From: Ichthyobacterium seriolicida
GTDB lineage: Bacteria; Bacteroidota; Bacteroidia; Flavobacteriales; Ichthyobacteriaceae
Length of the DNA stretch: 64,000 nucleotides
Direction: 5' to 3'
Assembly: GCF_002369955.1 (NCBI RefSeq)
Contig: NZ_AP014564.1
Location: 122,893-186,892, forward strand
Of this stretch, positions 47,577 to 57,611 are shown piece after piece. Both the position numbers and the translations under genes were made by a program. Positions within the stretch are counted from its first letter, which is position 1. The number at the start of each line of letters is the position of its first letter. The notes under the pieces were generated by a model. The model saw only the letters and a program-made list of their open reading frames with translations. It was not told the DNA's origin and did no database searches.

Positions 47577-48224
47577 TTATATCTTCCTGACTAAACTCAG
47601 TCCATCTCTTATGGGTAGTACGACTACCTCTACCAGAGGATTTTCTTTTATCATTTTGTTGTATTCTATAATTGCCTTTGTATCTGAGTCTTTGTCATTT
47701 AGTTCTTCTATAACTTTACCACTCCATAGAACGTTATCTGTTAGGATTATTCCATTTTTGTTGAGTTTAGGAAAAACCATGTTGAAATAATTGCAGTAAT
47801 TCTCTTTATCTGCATCTATGAATACTAGGTCGAATTTTTCTTTTATTTTAGGGATTTCCTCTATAGCATCTCCTACGATATTCGTTAGTTGATTGGAGTA
47901 TTTAGATAATTTAAAATATTTAGAGATTATATCTTTTAGTTCCTCATCTATGTCTATGGTGTATAGACGTCCTGTTTCTTTTAATCCTTCAGCCAAGCAA
48001 AGTGATGAGTATCCTGTAAATGTTCCTATTTCTAATATTTTTTCTGGCCTGATTATCTTGCTTATCATAGAGAGGATACGTCCTTGATAATGCCCAGATA
48101 ACATCCTTGGATTTACGTGTTTTTGGTATGTTTCCCTATAAAGAGAATACAATAATTCTGGTTCGTCATCACTGTGATTGATGATGTATTCTTCTATTTT
48201 TTGATTTATTAAAATGTCGTTCAT
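47577..48224 (-). CDS. Class I SAM-dependent O-methyltransferase
   Basis: A 215-residue protein of the caffeoyl-CoA O-methyltransferase-like family. SAM-binding motif I EIGTFTGYSSLCLAEGL is near residues 61-77, the acidic motif LYTIDIDEEL follows, DLVFIDADKENYCNYF contains the metal-binding Asp residues, and GIILTDNVLWSGKV is the next strand. The physiological substrate is unknown in Bacteroidota. Its start overlaps the stop of the upstream peptidase gene by 4 bases. Confidence 0.9.
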   Translation of the reverse strand: MNDILINQKIEEYIINHSDDEPELLYSLYRETYQKHVNPRMLSGHYQGRILSMISKIIRPEKILEIGTFTGYSSLCLAEGLKETGRLYTIDIDEELKDIISKYFKLSKYSNQLTNIVGDAIEEIPKIKEKFDLVFIDADKENYCNYFNMVFPKLNKNGIILTDNVLWSGKVIEELNDKDSDTKAIIEYNKMIKENPLVEVVVLPIRDGLSLVRKI

Positions 48225-49447
48225 TGTGATTTATATATAAGTGTAGTTAAGTCTTTCTCTCTAAACAAGAGGTTTGCAACCTCTATTATATCACTTTCTT
48301 CTATTGATTCTATTCTTTTTCTTATTTCCGAAAAGGTCTCTATCCTTGGGCATGACAATATAGATTTTGCATTGGCTAACATACGAGAAGCATTATTTTC
48401 TTGTCCTATGGTCAACTGTCCTATAAATTGGATTTTATATTTCTTAAGTTGAGTATAACTTATCTTTTTTGTGCTTAACTTTTTCAGCTCTTTTTTTATG
48501 ATGTTTAAACTTTTATAGATATTTTTTTTATCAGATCCTACGTAGATTCCTAAGATACCTGTGTCGGAATAACTAGAACAAAAAGATTCTATATTGTATG
48601 CTAGTCCGTATCTCTCTCTCACGATTAGGTTCAAACGTGAATTCATAGCAGGTCCTCCAAGTATATTGTTTATCAGCGATACTGTATATATGTCCTTGTG
48701 GTTTAAATCCAAAGATCTGTTTGCTATTACAGCGTGACATTGATGTGTGTTCATCTCCTTTTCTAAGTAGATAGCTTTGTATTCTCCTACTTTTTCCCGT
48801 TGGGATTTTCTAGTATTAGTTTTTATCGATAGGGCGTGTTTTTTAATTTCTCGTTCTATTTTTGTCAGGCTGATATTTCCTACAAAACTAAATACTATTT
48901 CATCGGTATTGTATTTCTCATCTAAGAATGAAATGACTTGATCTCTGCCGAAACTTTTTATGCTTTTTTCATCTCCTAGTATATTATTTCCCATTAGGGA
49001 TCCTTTGAATACTAGCTCTTCTATCTCATCGAATATTAATTCTGAAGGAGAATCTTTATAGGAATTTATTTCGTCTATTACTATTTTTTTTTCTTTTTCT
49101 ATTTCTATCTCTGGGAAGGTAGAGTTAAAGACTATGTCGAACAAAAGTTCTATAGCCCTTTTGTAATATTCGCATAGAAAAGAGGCGTGGACAGAAGTGT
49201 CTTCCTTACTAGTAAAGGCGTTTATATATCCACCTACTTCATCTATCCTACTTAGAATGTGATGTGGTTTTCTTTTTTTAGTTCCTTTAAATAATAGATG
49301 CTCTACAAAGTGAGCCATGCCATATTGATGCTCATTTTCATCTCTGGTTCCAGTATTTATAGATATGCCGCAATGCGCAATGGGATTATTTACAGTTTGA
49401 TGTACCACCCTTATTCCGTTTGGAAGGGAAAATTCACAAATATCCAT
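48221..49447 (-). CDS. M16 family zinc metallopeptidase
   Basis: A 408-residue insulinase/processing-peptidase-like protein. The inverted zinc motif HFVEH (HxxEH) lies at about residues 47-51 in MAHFVEHLLFKGTKKR, and the third zinc ligand Glu is probably in EKEKKIVIDEINSYKDSP. The C-terminal half has the usual inactive-domain motif NRSLDLNHKDIYTVSLIN ... GGPAMNSRLNLIVRERYGLAY. No signal peptide is seen, so it probably acts in the cytoplasm. It is coupled to the methyltransferase gene. Confidence 0.94.
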   Translation of the reverse strand: MDICEFSLPNGIRVVHQTVNNPIAHCGISINTGTRDENEHQYGMAHFVEHLLFKGTKKRKPHHILSRIDEVGGYINAFTSKEDTSVHASFLCEYYKRAIELLFDIVFNSTFPEIEIEKEKKIVIDEINSYKDSPSELIFDEIEELVFKGSLMGNNILGDEKSIKSFGRDQVISFLDEKYNTDEIVFSFVGNISLTKIEREIKKHALSIKTNTRKSQREKVGEYKAIYLEKEMNTHQCHAVIANRSLDLNHKDIYTVSLINNILGGPAMNSRLNLIVRERYGLAYNIESFCSSYSDTGILGIYVGSDKKNIYKSLNIIKKELKKLSTKKISYTQLKKYKIQFIGQLTIGQENNASRMLANAKSILSCPRIETFSEIRKRIESIEESDIIEVANLLFREKDLTTLIYKSQ

Positions 49448-49533
49448 AATAGACGAGGATACGTAAAGGCCGATGAGATGAAAATCTTTTAAAGATAAAG
49501 AGAACCCTTTTAAAGATTCTCTTTAAATTAAAG

Positions 49534-49606
49534 TTGGTCCACTAGGGCTCGAACCTAGACTCTTCTGGACCAAAACCAGACGTGTTGCCAGTTACACCAT
49601 GGACCA
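49534..49606 (-). tRNA. tRNA-Gln (anticodon TTG)
   Basis: Acceptor TGGTCCA/TGGACCA, anticodon stem TCTGG/CCAGA with loop TTTTGGT, T-loop GTTCGAGCC, discriminator A. CCA is not encoded. Confidence 0.95.
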
Positions 49607-49618
49607 TATAACTGGGCG

Positions 49619-49626
49619 CAAATTTA
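49619..49626 (-). promoter_or_regulatory. Promoter -7 box for tRNA-Gln
   Basis: On the minus strand TAAATTTG matches TAnnTTTG and ends 12 bases before the tRNA 5' end, the expected spacing for a tRNA promoter. Confidence 0.6.
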
Positions 49627-49720
49627 TACTTTTTATCACTTATTATTCTAAATAAAGTTTACTTTTTTTCTTTAAAGTCTTTTTATTCCAAACTTAAATT
49701 TTAAGTGTTAAAACTGTATT

Positions 49721-49737
49721 TAACTTTGTTACTTTTG
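49721..49737 (+). promoter_or_regulatory. Promoter -7 boxes for aspS
   Basis: Two exact TAnnTTTG matches in tandem: TAACTTTG (49721-49728) and TACTTTTG (49730-49737), 40-50 bases before the aspS start. Confidence 0.5.
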
Positions 49738-49777
49738 TTCCTCTCAAATAGTTTTTTCTTTTTAAAAAAATAAATAG

Positions 49778-51523
49778 ATGTACAGAACACATACTTGTGG
49801 CGATTTGGATATATCTCATGTGGGTAAAAGGGTAAAATTGAGTGGTTGGGTCCAAAAAATTCGCGACAAAGGTTTTTTTATATGGGTAGATATTCGTGAT
49901 AGATATGGCATAACTCAATTGATATTCGATCAACGACGCACAGAGGAATCATTGATTAACAGAGTAAAAGAGATATCTAGAGAATTCGTAATTCAGGTAG
50001 AGGGTGAGGTTATAGAAAGAGAGAGCAAAAACAAAGATATTCCTACTGGTGAAGTAGAATTACTAGTCAGCGATTTAGAAATTTTAAACAGTTCAGACCT
50101 TCCTCCTTTCACAATAGAAGATGATACCGACGGTGGGGAAAGCCTTAGGATGAAATATCGCTATTTAGATATTCGTAGAAATATCATAAAAAATAATATC
50201 ATCTTCAGACATGAGCTGAGTCAATCGGTTAGAAATTTTTTGTCCAAAGAGAAGTTCTTAGAGATAGAAACTCCTTTTTTAATCAAGTCTACTCCTGAAG
50301 GGGCCAGAGATTTTATAGTTCCATCACGTGTAAACAGAGGTCAATTTTACGCTTTGCCACAATCTCCTCAGACGTTTAAACAGTTGTTGATGATAGGTGG
50401 AATGGATAAATATTTTCAAATAGTAAGGTGTTTTAGAGATGAGGATTTAAGAGCTGATAGGCAGCCTGAGTTTACCCAGATAGATTGCGAGATGTCTTTT
50501 GTGCACAGAGATGATATTTTGGATATCTTTGAGAGGATGGTAAAGCATCTATTTAAAGAATTAAAGGGTATAGATATGCCTGATTTTCCTCGCATGGACT
50601 ATGAGGAAGCATTTAACTCTTACGGCACGGATAAACCTGATATTCGTTTCGACATGAAATTATCAGATCTTACAGAAATAGTTAAAAATAGAGGCTTTGA
50701 AGTTTTTGACAGCGCAGAGTTCATAGGAGCTATAGTAGTTCCAGATTGTGGACATTACAGTAGAAAACAAATAGATGAGCTAACTGATTGGGTAAAGCGT
50801 CCTCAGATAGGGGCTAGTGGTTTATTTTGGTTGAAGAGAGATAAAGATGATGATTTAAAGTCTTCTATGGGAAAATTTTTCTCTGCCGATGATATGCTCA
50901 GATGGTTAGATATTCTAAAAGCGAAACCTGGCGATTTAGTACTTCTCATGTGTGGTGAGAAAAATCAAACTATAAGGGCATTGGGTGAGCTGAGATTAGA
51001 GATGGGCAAGAGATTAGACTTGAGAGATCCAAATAAATTCGCTCCTCTGTGGGTTTTAAATTTTCCTCTTTTCGAGTGGGACCAAGAGGCATCTCGTTAT
51101 AATTCTATACATCATCCCTTTACATCGCCTTTAAAAGGTGATATTTCTCTATTGGAATCAGATCCTTCTAATGTTAAGGCCGACTCTTATGATTTAGTCT
51201 TAAATGGAAATGAAATAGGAGGTGGCTCTGTGAGGATACACGATTTGAACACTCAGGATTTGGTATTCAAATGTTTGGGATTAACCGACCAACAGATTCG
51301 AGAAAAATTTGGTTTTTTTATGGAGTCTTTTAAATACGGAGTACCACCTCATGGAGGTATAGCTTTCGGTTTAGATAGATTGGTCAGCGTCATGTGTGGA
51401 AAGGAAAATATTAGAGATTTTATAGCTTTTCCAAAAAACAATTCAGCAAGAGATATTATGCTAGATGCTCCTTCAGTGGTAGATAGTGATCAACTAGAGG
51501 AATTAGGTATAAAAACACAATAA
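49778..51523 (+). CDS. aspS: Aspartyl-tRNA synthetase
   Basis: A 581-residue class IIb synthetase of bacterial type. An N-terminal OB-fold anticodon-binding domain ([20 protein letters not shown]) is followed by motif 2 [18 protein letters not shown] (about 215-235), the bacterial GAD insertion domain (middle third), and motif 3 [15 protein letters not shown] near 530. It charges tRNA-Asp. Whether it also charges tRNA-Asn cannot be judged here. It lies 18 bases before the chloride-channel gene, so the two may share an mRNA. Confidence 0.97.
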   Translation: MYRTHTCGDLDISHVGKRVKLSGWVQKIRDKGFFIWVDIRDRYGITQLIFDQRRTEESLINRVKEISREFVIQVEGEVIERESKNKDIPTGEVELLVSDLEILNSSDLPPFTIEDDTDGGESLRMKYRYLDIRRNIIKNNIIFRHELSQSVRNFLSKEKFLEIETPFLIKSTPEGARDFIVPSRVNRGQFYALPQSPQTFKQLLMIGGMDKYFQIVRCFRDEDLRADRQPEFTQIDCEMSFVHRDDILDIFERMVKHLFKELKGIDMPDFPRMDYEEAFNSYGTDKPDIRFDMKLSDLTEIVKNRGFEVFDSAEFIGAIVVPDCGHYSRKQIDELTDWVKRPQIGASGLFWLKRDKDDDLKSSMGKFFSADDMLRWLDILKAKPGDLVLLMCGEKNQTIRALGELRLEMGKRLDLRDPNKFAPLWVLNFPLFEWDQEASRYNSIHHPFTSPLKGDISLLESDPSNVKADSYDLVLNGNEIGGGSVRIHDLNTQDLVFKCLGLTDQQIREKFGFFMESFKYGVPPHGGIAFGLDRLVSVMCGKENIRDFIAFPKNNSARDIMLDAPSVVDSDQLEELGIKTQ

Positions 51524-51541
51524 AGAAACTTATTCAATCTA

Positions 51542-53329
51542 ATGCCAAAGCCCAAAACTCTACTAGGCAAGTTTATCATTTGGAGGATAAGGAATATTCC
51601 TCATACTCAGTTTTTATTTATACTGTGTATAATTACAGGTTTTATATCAGGTATGTCTGCCGTAGTGCTAAAAAACGCTACGCATCTCATACAGAGTTTG
51701 TTGCATAAAGATTTTATTGGAACTTTTTATACTTATGGTTATATCTTTTTCCCTTTTATAGGTATTTCCATAGCGGTTATAATATCTAAGTATATCATAG
51801 CAAAACCTATAGGGCATGGAATACCATCGACCCTATATGCAATTTCCAAGCAAGGGGGATTGTTAAAATCTCATCAGATGTACGCCTCTATTCTAACAGC
51901 TCCTTTTACTGTTGGTTTTGGAGGCTCAGTAGGATTAGAAGGGCCAACAGTAGCTACTGGATCGGCTTTAGGATCTAATATTTCACGTGTCTTTCGCATG
52001 AATTATAAAAATAGGATATTATTGATAGGATGTGCTGCTACTGGCGCCATGTCAGTTATTTTTAATGCTCCTATCGCTGCTATTATCTTCTCTATAGAGG
52101 TATTTAGTTTAGATCTCACATTAACTTCTTTACTTCCATTGTTATTCGCTTCTATATCAGCTAGGTTGACCTCTTATTTTTTTATGGGAAATGACGTTTT
52201 ATTACATTTTTCCCAGACCGAAGTATTTGATATTAGAGATACTATGTTTTATGTTTTATTAGGTGTGGTGTCGAGTATTACATCTATATATTTCAATAAG
52301 ATGTATATGTTTATAGCCTCTCTCTTTGATAAATTACAGAGTTCTTTTAAGAAACTCATCATAGGAGGTGTTTTAATAGGCATTATAGTATTTTTCATCC
52401 CTCCTCTTTTTGGAGAGGGATTCGACGTTATAAATAATCTGTTGGCCGGTTCGACTCCTAAATCGATGTTCGATCCTTATTTCGCTGAATTTACAGATAA
52501 CCAATGGGTAGTCATTTTATTGTTATTAGGCTTGGTAGTATTTAAGATAATAGCCACTTCTATCACTTTTGGCGCTGGCGGCATAGGTGGAATATTTACC
52601 CCTACTCTATTTATGGGCAGCGCTATGGGAAATGTCTTTTCTAAGATAGTCAACGCTTTTGGTTTTTACAGTATTTCAGAGGTTAATTTTACTCTGGTGG
52701 GTATGGCAGGACTTATGTCGGGTGTGTTATACGCTCCTCTTACGGCCATATTTTTAATAGCAGAAATCACTAGGGGATACAGTCTATTTTTACCTCTCAT
52801 GATTACCTCTTCTATTTCTTACAGCATAACAAAGTATTTCATACACAGGTCTGTATACACTTCTGAATTAGATAAAAAAGGAGAGCTTTTAACTCACAAC
52901 AAGGATAGAGCAATTTTAAATATGTTGAATATAAAAAGTCTTTTAGAGACTAATTTTATAACTATCAGTTCTAAGATGTCTATAAGTGAAATACTACATT
53001 CTGCGGTTGCAAAATCAAAGCGAAATATTTTTCCAGTAGTAGATTCTAAAGGATATTTCGAAGGTATAGTTAGTTTGAATGATATAAGACATATCATGTT
53101 CGAAACTAGTATATGTGAAGTGTCCTTGATTAAGGATGTCATGCAGATGCCTGAAACTATCATAGATATAAAAACAGATAGCATTGAAAATGTGATGAAG
53201 AAATTTCAAGATACAGCTGCCTGGAATTTGCCCGTTACAGATGATGATAAGTACGTAGGTTTTATATCAAAATCTAAGTTGCTTGGGGCATATCGCAGAA
53301 AGTTAATAATGTTTTCTTCTGATGATTAG
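51542..53329 (+). CDS. ClC-type chloride channel/antiporter with CBS domains
   Basis: A 595-residue membrane protein. Residues about 25-430 carry the ClC fold: GSVGLEGPTVATGSALG contains the gating Glu (GxEGP), and GAGGIGGIFTPTLFMGSAMG the GxFxP anion-filter motif. Retention of the Glu is compatible with H+/Cl- exchange. Residues about 465-590 form two CBS domains (FITISSKMSISEILHS, FPVVDSKGYFEGIVSLND, VMQMPETIIDIKTDSI), which usually bind adenine nucleotides and regulate transport. Probably an inner-membrane protein for ion or acid homeostasis. Confidence 0.93.
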   Translation: MPKPKTLLGKFIIWRIRNIPHTQFLFILCIITGFISGMSAVVLKNATHLIQSLLHKDFIGTFYTYGYIFFPFIGISIAVIISKYIIAKPIGHGIPSTLYAISKQGGLLKSHQMYASILTAPFTVGFGGSVGLEGPTVATGSALGSNISRVFRMNYKNRILLIGCAATGAMSVIFNAPIAAIIFSIEVFSLDLTLTSLLPLLFASISARLTSYFFMGNDVLLHFSQTEVFDIRDTMFYVLLGVVSSITSIYFNKMYMFIASLFDKLQSSFKKLIIGGVLIGIIVFFIPPLFGEGFDVINNLLAGSTPKSMFDPYFAEFTDNQWVVILLLLGLVVFKIIATSITFGAGGIGGIFTPTLFMGSAMGNVFSKIVNAFGFYSISEVNFTLVGMAGLMSGVLYAPLTAIFLIAEITRGYSLFLPLMITSSISYSITKYFIHRSVYTSELDKKGELLTHNKDRAILNMLNIKSLLETNFITISSKMSISEILHSAVAKSKRNIFPVVDSKGYFEGIVSLNDIRHIMFETSICEVSLIKDVMQMPETIIDIKTDSIENVMKKFQDTAAWNLPVTDDDKYVGFISKSKLLGAYRRKLIMFSSDD

Positions 53330-53446
53330 AAAAAGACTAGTTGTGTACTAAGAAGATGTTTTTTTATGGTATTTCTTTAGTGTTTTTTTTAGAGAGACGG
53401 TTGGTTTAAAAAAAAGGTTATTTCTACAGTTAAATAGAATTTAAGT

Positions 53447-55285
53447 ATGTGTGGATTATTTGGTTATGTCGGCGATAGGAATATTAAGAGTGTTTTGTTA
53501 AAAGGACTAAAAAGGTTAGAATATAGGGGATACGACAGTACGGGAATAGGTTTATTAGAAGATGAAAAACTCAAAGTATTCAAAAGAGAAGGAAAGTTAG
53601 ACGAGTTGATAACTCTTTTAAATGGAAAGGAATTTTCTAGTTCTATAGGAATAGGTCATACTCGATGGGCCACACATGGAGAGCCTAATGATTCAAATTC
53701 TCATCCTCAGTTTTCTAATTCTAAAAAGTTGGCCATTGTACACAATGGCATAATAGAGAATTATTCTTCTCTCAAGAAAGAATTACTTTCTAAAGGTTAT
53801 GTCTTTCAAAGTCAAACAGATACAGAAGTTCTGATAAATTTTATAGAGAACATACAAATCAACGACAAATGTGATTTAAGTACAGCTATTCGTTTGGCTC
53901 TAAAGAGGATAGTGGGGGCTTATTCTATAGTTATTCTATCTGAAGATGAGCCAGGCACTTTATTTGCCGTACGCAGAGGTTCTCCATTGATAATAGGGGT
54001 AGGAAGGAACGAACACTTTTTGACTTCAGATGCTTCATCCATAGCTGAGTATACCAACAAGGCTATATATATGGATGATTTTCAAATAGCTGTTGTAAAG
54101 TCAGATGAGATAATACTGAGCAATATAGACAACATTACTCAAACTTCTTTTGTGGAGAATTTAGACTTAGAATTGAGCTCTATAGAAAAGGGAGATTTTA
54201 AGCACTTCATGTTGAAAGAGATATACGAACAGCCTAAAACCATTAGTAACGGTCTTAGAGGGAGGTTAAATAGTAAAACTTCTAAAATTATTTTAGGGGG
54301 CATAACACAACACAGAGAGTTATTATTAAATGCCCATAGGATAGTAATCATAGCTTGTGGAACCTCATGGCATGCAGGTTTTACGGCTAAATATTTTATA
54401 GAGGATATATGTCGTATTCCAGTTGAAGTAGAGTTTGCGTCAGAGTTTAGATATAAAAATCCAATAATACATGAGAGAGATATCTTTATAGCAGTCTCAC
54501 AATCTGGAGAGACAGCAGATACTATTTCAGCCATATCTATGTTAAAGGAAAGAGGCGCTGTAGTACTCGGTATGTGTAATGTGGTAGGCTCTACAATATC
54601 TAGAGAATCTCACGAAGGTCTGTATACTCGTGCTGGATACGAAATTGCTGTAGCTTCTACAAAATCATTTACTTCTCAGCTTATAGCCTTAAATCTAATT
54701 GGTCTTTACATAGCGCAGGAGAATAAAACAATATCTAGTGAGAGACTAGAAAAATTATTATTAGAGTTAAATTCTATACCTACTAAGATTCAAGAGTGTT
54801 TACTTCAAGATAAAAAAATTCAGAGCATAGCTGAGAAGTATTGTAACTCTAGTAGTTTTTTATTTATGGGGAGGGGAGCTAATTATCCAATAGCTTTGGA
54901 AGGAGCTTTGAAATTAAAAGAGGTATCTTACATTCACGCTGAAGGCTATGCTACAGGAGAGATGAAACACGGACCTATAGCCCTTATAGACAAAGATATT
55001 CCATCTTTATTTTTATGTCCTTCCGACATGCATTTAAAGAAAGTATTATCGAACATACAAGAAGTTAAAGCTAGGAAGGGGAAGATAATATCCATCGTTA
55101 CCGACGGTAATACAGAGGTAGAAAGTCAGGTAGATGATATCATATCCATTCCTAGAGTCTCCGAGGAGTTCATTCCTATATTGTCTGTTATCCCGCTGCA
55201 GCTCTTCGCCTATTACGTAGGTGTTTTTAAGGGATATAATGTAGATCAACCTAGGAATCTAGCTAAATCTGTAACGGTAGAATAG
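53447..55285 (+). CDS. glmS: Glutamine-fructose-6-phosphate aminotransferase
   Basis: A 612-residue enzyme that makes glucosamine-6-phosphate for peptidoglycan and lipid A. Processed MCGLFGYVG gives the catalytic N-terminal Cys of the glutaminase domain (residues 1-220; GHTRWATHG). Two SIS sugar-isomerase domains follow (IIACGTSWHAGFTAK, SQSGETADTI, HAEGYATGEMKHGPIAL), and the conserved C-terminus is PRNLAKSVTVE. No glmS ribozyme-like leader is seen in the 117 bases upstream, in line with its absence from this phylum. Confidence 0.97.
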   Translation: MCGLFGYVGDRNIKSVLLKGLKRLEYRGYDSTGIGLLEDEKLKVFKREGKLDELITLLNGKEFSSSIGIGHTRWATHGEPNDSNSHPQFSNSKKLAIVHNGIIENYSSLKKELLSKGYVFQSQTDTEVLINFIENIQINDKCDLSTAIRLALKRIVGAYSIVILSEDEPGTLFAVRRGSPLIIGVGRNEHFLTSDASSIAEYTNKAIYMDDFQIAVVKSDEIILSNIDNITQTSFVENLDLELSSIEKGDFKHFMLKEIYEQPKTISNGLRGRLNSKTSKIILGGITQHRELLLNAHRIVIIACGTSWHAGFTAKYFIEDICRIPVEVEFASEFRYKNPIIHERDIFIAVSQSGETADTISAISMLKERGAVVLGMCNVVGSTISRESHEGLYTRAGYEIAVASTKSFTSQLIALNLIGLYIAQENKTISSERLEKLLLELNSIPTKIQECLLQDKKIQSIAEKYCNSSSFLFMGRGANYPIALEGALKLKEVSYIHAEGYATGEMKHGPIALIDKDIPSLFLCPSDMHLKKVLSNIQEVKARKGKIISIVTDGNTEVESQVDDIISIPRVSEEFIPILSVIPLQLFAYYVGVFKGYNVDQPRNLAKSVTVE

Positions 55286-55385
55286 AAAACATTTATGCCT
55301 CTTTTATAAGAGTGAAAAAATATCGGAAATATATCTACTCTCTCATAGTTTTAATTGAATTTATAAAAAGCTTTAATTAGATTTC

Positions 55386-55410
55386 AAAGGGGCCAAAAGC
55401 CCCTTTTTTA
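55386..55410 (+). terminator. Intrinsic terminator after glmS
   Basis: AAAGGGGC (55386-55393) pairs with GCCCCTTT (55399-55406) around CAAAA, followed by a U-run. It is about 100 bases after the glmS stop. Confidence 0.85.
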
Positions 55411-55517
55411 ATGCCTATATTCAAGGCTTGAAACATTCTTTATAAAAATTCATTTACTAAATCAAAATATTCTAAACCACTTTTAATATTGAGAGCTGTA
55501 TTTTCTTTGTAAATCAT

Positions 55518-55525
55518 TAATTTTG
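55518..55525 (+). promoter_or_regulatory. Promoter -7 box for pheS
   Basis: TAATTTTG matches TAnnTTTG. It overlaps the TTG at 55523 that would be an upstream start for pheS, so that codon is probably not in the mRNA. Confidence 0.5.
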
Positions 55526-55546
55526 AGCCTACACAAATATCATATC

Positions 55547-56563
55547 ATGCTCGCTGAAATAGAAAAGTTAAAACAGGAAATCACGGATTTTCAATCTACA
55601 GACAAAAACCAAATAGAAGATTTTAAGATTAAATTTTTAGGCAAAAAAGGTCTTGTAGCTCATTATTTTTCGCTATTCAAAAATGTTGAAAAAAATGACA
55701 GAAAAGTATTTGGACAGTCTATAAATGAGCTCAAAACTTTAGCTACAGATAAGGTAAATGACCTTTTAGATAGAGTAGATTCTAATGATAAACATCACAC
55801 AGAAAACGATTTAACTAGACCTGCAGAATACTTAGACTTAGGAAATAGACATCCCATATCTCTCATTAGAAAAAGGATTGTAGATATATTCTCTGGCATA
55901 GGGTTTGGCGTTTCCCAAGGTCCTGAAATAGAAGATGACTGGCATAATTTCACAGGTTTAAACCTTCCTGAATTTCATCCAGCTAGGGATATGCAGGATA
56001 CTTTTTTTATCAGAAAAAATCCAGACTTTCTCTTGAGAACGCATACATCGTCGGTTCAAATGCACTACATGGAAAATAACAAACCTCCTATAAGGACTAT
56101 ATCTCCAGGTAGAGTGTTTAGAAATGAGGATATTTCTGCTAGATCACACTGTATATTTCATCAAATAGAGGGACTGTATATAGATACCGATGTCTCTTTT
56201 GCAGACCTTAAACAGACTGTTATTTATTTTACTAAAGAATTATTTGGGAAATCTAAAATTAGATTTAGACCATCGTACTTTCCATTTACAGAGCCTAGTG
56301 CAGAAGTAGATATATATTGGGGTATGAAATCTGAAGCTGATAAGAGAATCACAAAGGGAACTGGTTGGTTAGAAATAATGGGATGTGGAATGGTAGATCC
56401 TAATGTTTTGAAAAATGCCAATATAGACCACAAAAAATATTCTGGATTTGCTTTTGGAATGGGCATAGAACGAATAGCCATGCTCATTTATCAGATTAAA
56501 GATCTAAGGATGTTTTTTGAAAACGATATCAGATTTTTAAAGCAATTTCAAATGGAACTGTAG
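55547..56563 (+). CDS. pheS: Phenylalanyl-tRNA synthetase alpha subunit
   Basis: A 338-residue class II subunit, close to the usual length. The N-terminal coiled coil ([12 protein letters not shown]) binds tRNA. Catalytic motifs: [34 protein letters not shown] (motif 2) and [18 protein letters not shown] (motif 3). The ATG at 55547 is preferred: the in-frame TTG at 55523 falls inside a promoter-like TAATTTTG box. The beta subunit pheT is not in the window. Convergent with the next gene, 12 bases apart. Confidence 0.96.
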   Translation: MLAEIEKLKQEITDFQSTDKNQIEDFKIKFLGKKGLVAHYFSLFKNVEKNDRKVFGQSINELKTLATDKVNDLLDRVDSNDKHHTENDLTRPAEYLDLGNRHPISLIRKRIVDIFSGIGFGVSQGPEIEDDWHNFTGLNLPEFHPARDMQDTFFIRKNPDFLLRTHTSSVQMHYMENNKPPIRTISPGRVFRNEDISARSHCIFHQIEGLYIDTDVSFADLKQTVIYFTKELFGKSKIRFRPSYFPFTEPSAEVDIYWGMKSEADKRITKGTGWLEIMGCGMVDPNVLKNANIDHKKYSGFAFGMGIERIAMLIYQIKDLRMFFENDIRFLKQFQMEL

Positions 56564-56575
56564 CCGATAGTGTCA

Positions 56576-57595
56576 CTAATTAAAGATTAAGGATAAGGGA
56601 ATGTGATCGGATAATCTTATATTCGAATGCGTCTGGAATTCTTTGATAGATATTCTAGGATCTGATAAAATAAAATCTATTCTCAAAGGGTAATAATAGA
56701 AAAAGAAAGTGGCTCCCAGTCCTTGCCCAAATACACTAAAAGCATCGTTTAAGCCTCCTTTTATCTTCTTGTATTCATAGAAAAAAGCAGTAGAGTTAAA
56801 ATCTCCACATACTATGTTTTTATATGGAGAATTGTCTATATGCTCCCTAATTAATACACTTTGTTCGCTGTGTTTGGAAAAACCTTTATTTACATTTTTA
56901 AACAATTTGCTGAGTCTTTCTAAAGTATTTTTTTTATGCTTTTTTCTATATTCATAATCTTCTTGATCAATACCAAGGGATTCTAAATGGACATTATAAA
57001 TTCTTAAAATCTCTTGTCCTATGTCAATACTTACATAAGTAGTTTGATTATAGCTGTTTTCAAATTTTATTATTCCTTTTTCTATTATTGGAAATTTAGA
57101 AAATATGGCATTACCCCATATCTCATTTTTGTGAGTGGAAGAAATATATACGTAAGGATACTCTGGGAAGTAATTCTTTTTTGTATCGTAAAACTCTTGA
57201 AAACAAATTATATCTGGATCATTCACCGATATAAAATTTTTAATCTCATCGATCACATCTTTTTTTTGTATCCAGTTATACCTATTAAAAGAATGAACGT
57301 TAAACGAGATAAGTTTAATATCTCCTTCAACTTTTTTATAAACTTCAGAGTTTTTTGGAAATTTAAAAAGAAGATCAAAATTCTTATAACCCAGAAATAT
57401 AACAATAGTAGATATTAGAAAAAGAGGATTTAATCTCGATATCCAAATCAAAGCAAATGCTATATTAACCAATAATAAAAATGGATATATTACACTTAAT
57501 ATTCCATGATAAGGAATTAAATCCGGTGGGACATACGAGTTGATGTATACTAATATCAGTAAAAAAGAAAAAAATATATTTATGATGTATAACAT
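56576..57595 (-). CDS. Membrane-anchored endonuclease/exonuclease/phosphatase family protein
   Basis: About 339 residues from the ATG at 57595, preferred because GGTGGAG lies 5 bases before it. An in-frame ATG at 57622 would add 9 residues and overlap the rhomboid gene by 11 bases. Two or three membrane helices (residues 1-65) precede an EEP domain: LISFNVHSFN, DIICFQEF with the metal-binding Glu, CGDFNSTAFF and LSDHIPLSLIF with the catalytic His. Members cleave phosphodiesters in nucleic acids or lipids; the substrate is unknown here. Coupled to the rhomboid gene. Confidence 0.88.
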   Translation of the reverse strand: MLYIINIFFSFLLILVYINSYVPPDLIPYHGILSVIYPFLLLVNIAFALIWISRLNPLFLISTIVIFLGYKNFDLLFKFPKNSEVYKKVEGDIKLISFNVHSFNRYNWIQKKDVIDEIKNFISVNDPDIICFQEFYDTKKNYFPEYPYVYISSTHKNEIWGNAIFSKFPIIEKGIIKFENSYNQTTYVSIDIGQEILRIYNVHLESLGIDQEDYEYRKKHKKNTLERLSKLFKNVNKGFSKHSEQSVLIREHIDNSPYKNIVCGDFNSTAFFYEYKKIKGGLNDAFSVFGQGLGATFFFYYYPLRIDFILSDPRISIKEFQTHSNIRLSDHIPLSLIFN

Positions 57596-57611
57596 ATATT
57601 CTCCACCTTTT

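Noticed and set aside
53330-53446. glmS ribozyme or riboswitch upstream of glmS
   Set aside because: The 117-base gap is AT-rich without the expected conserved core or pseudoknot pairing.
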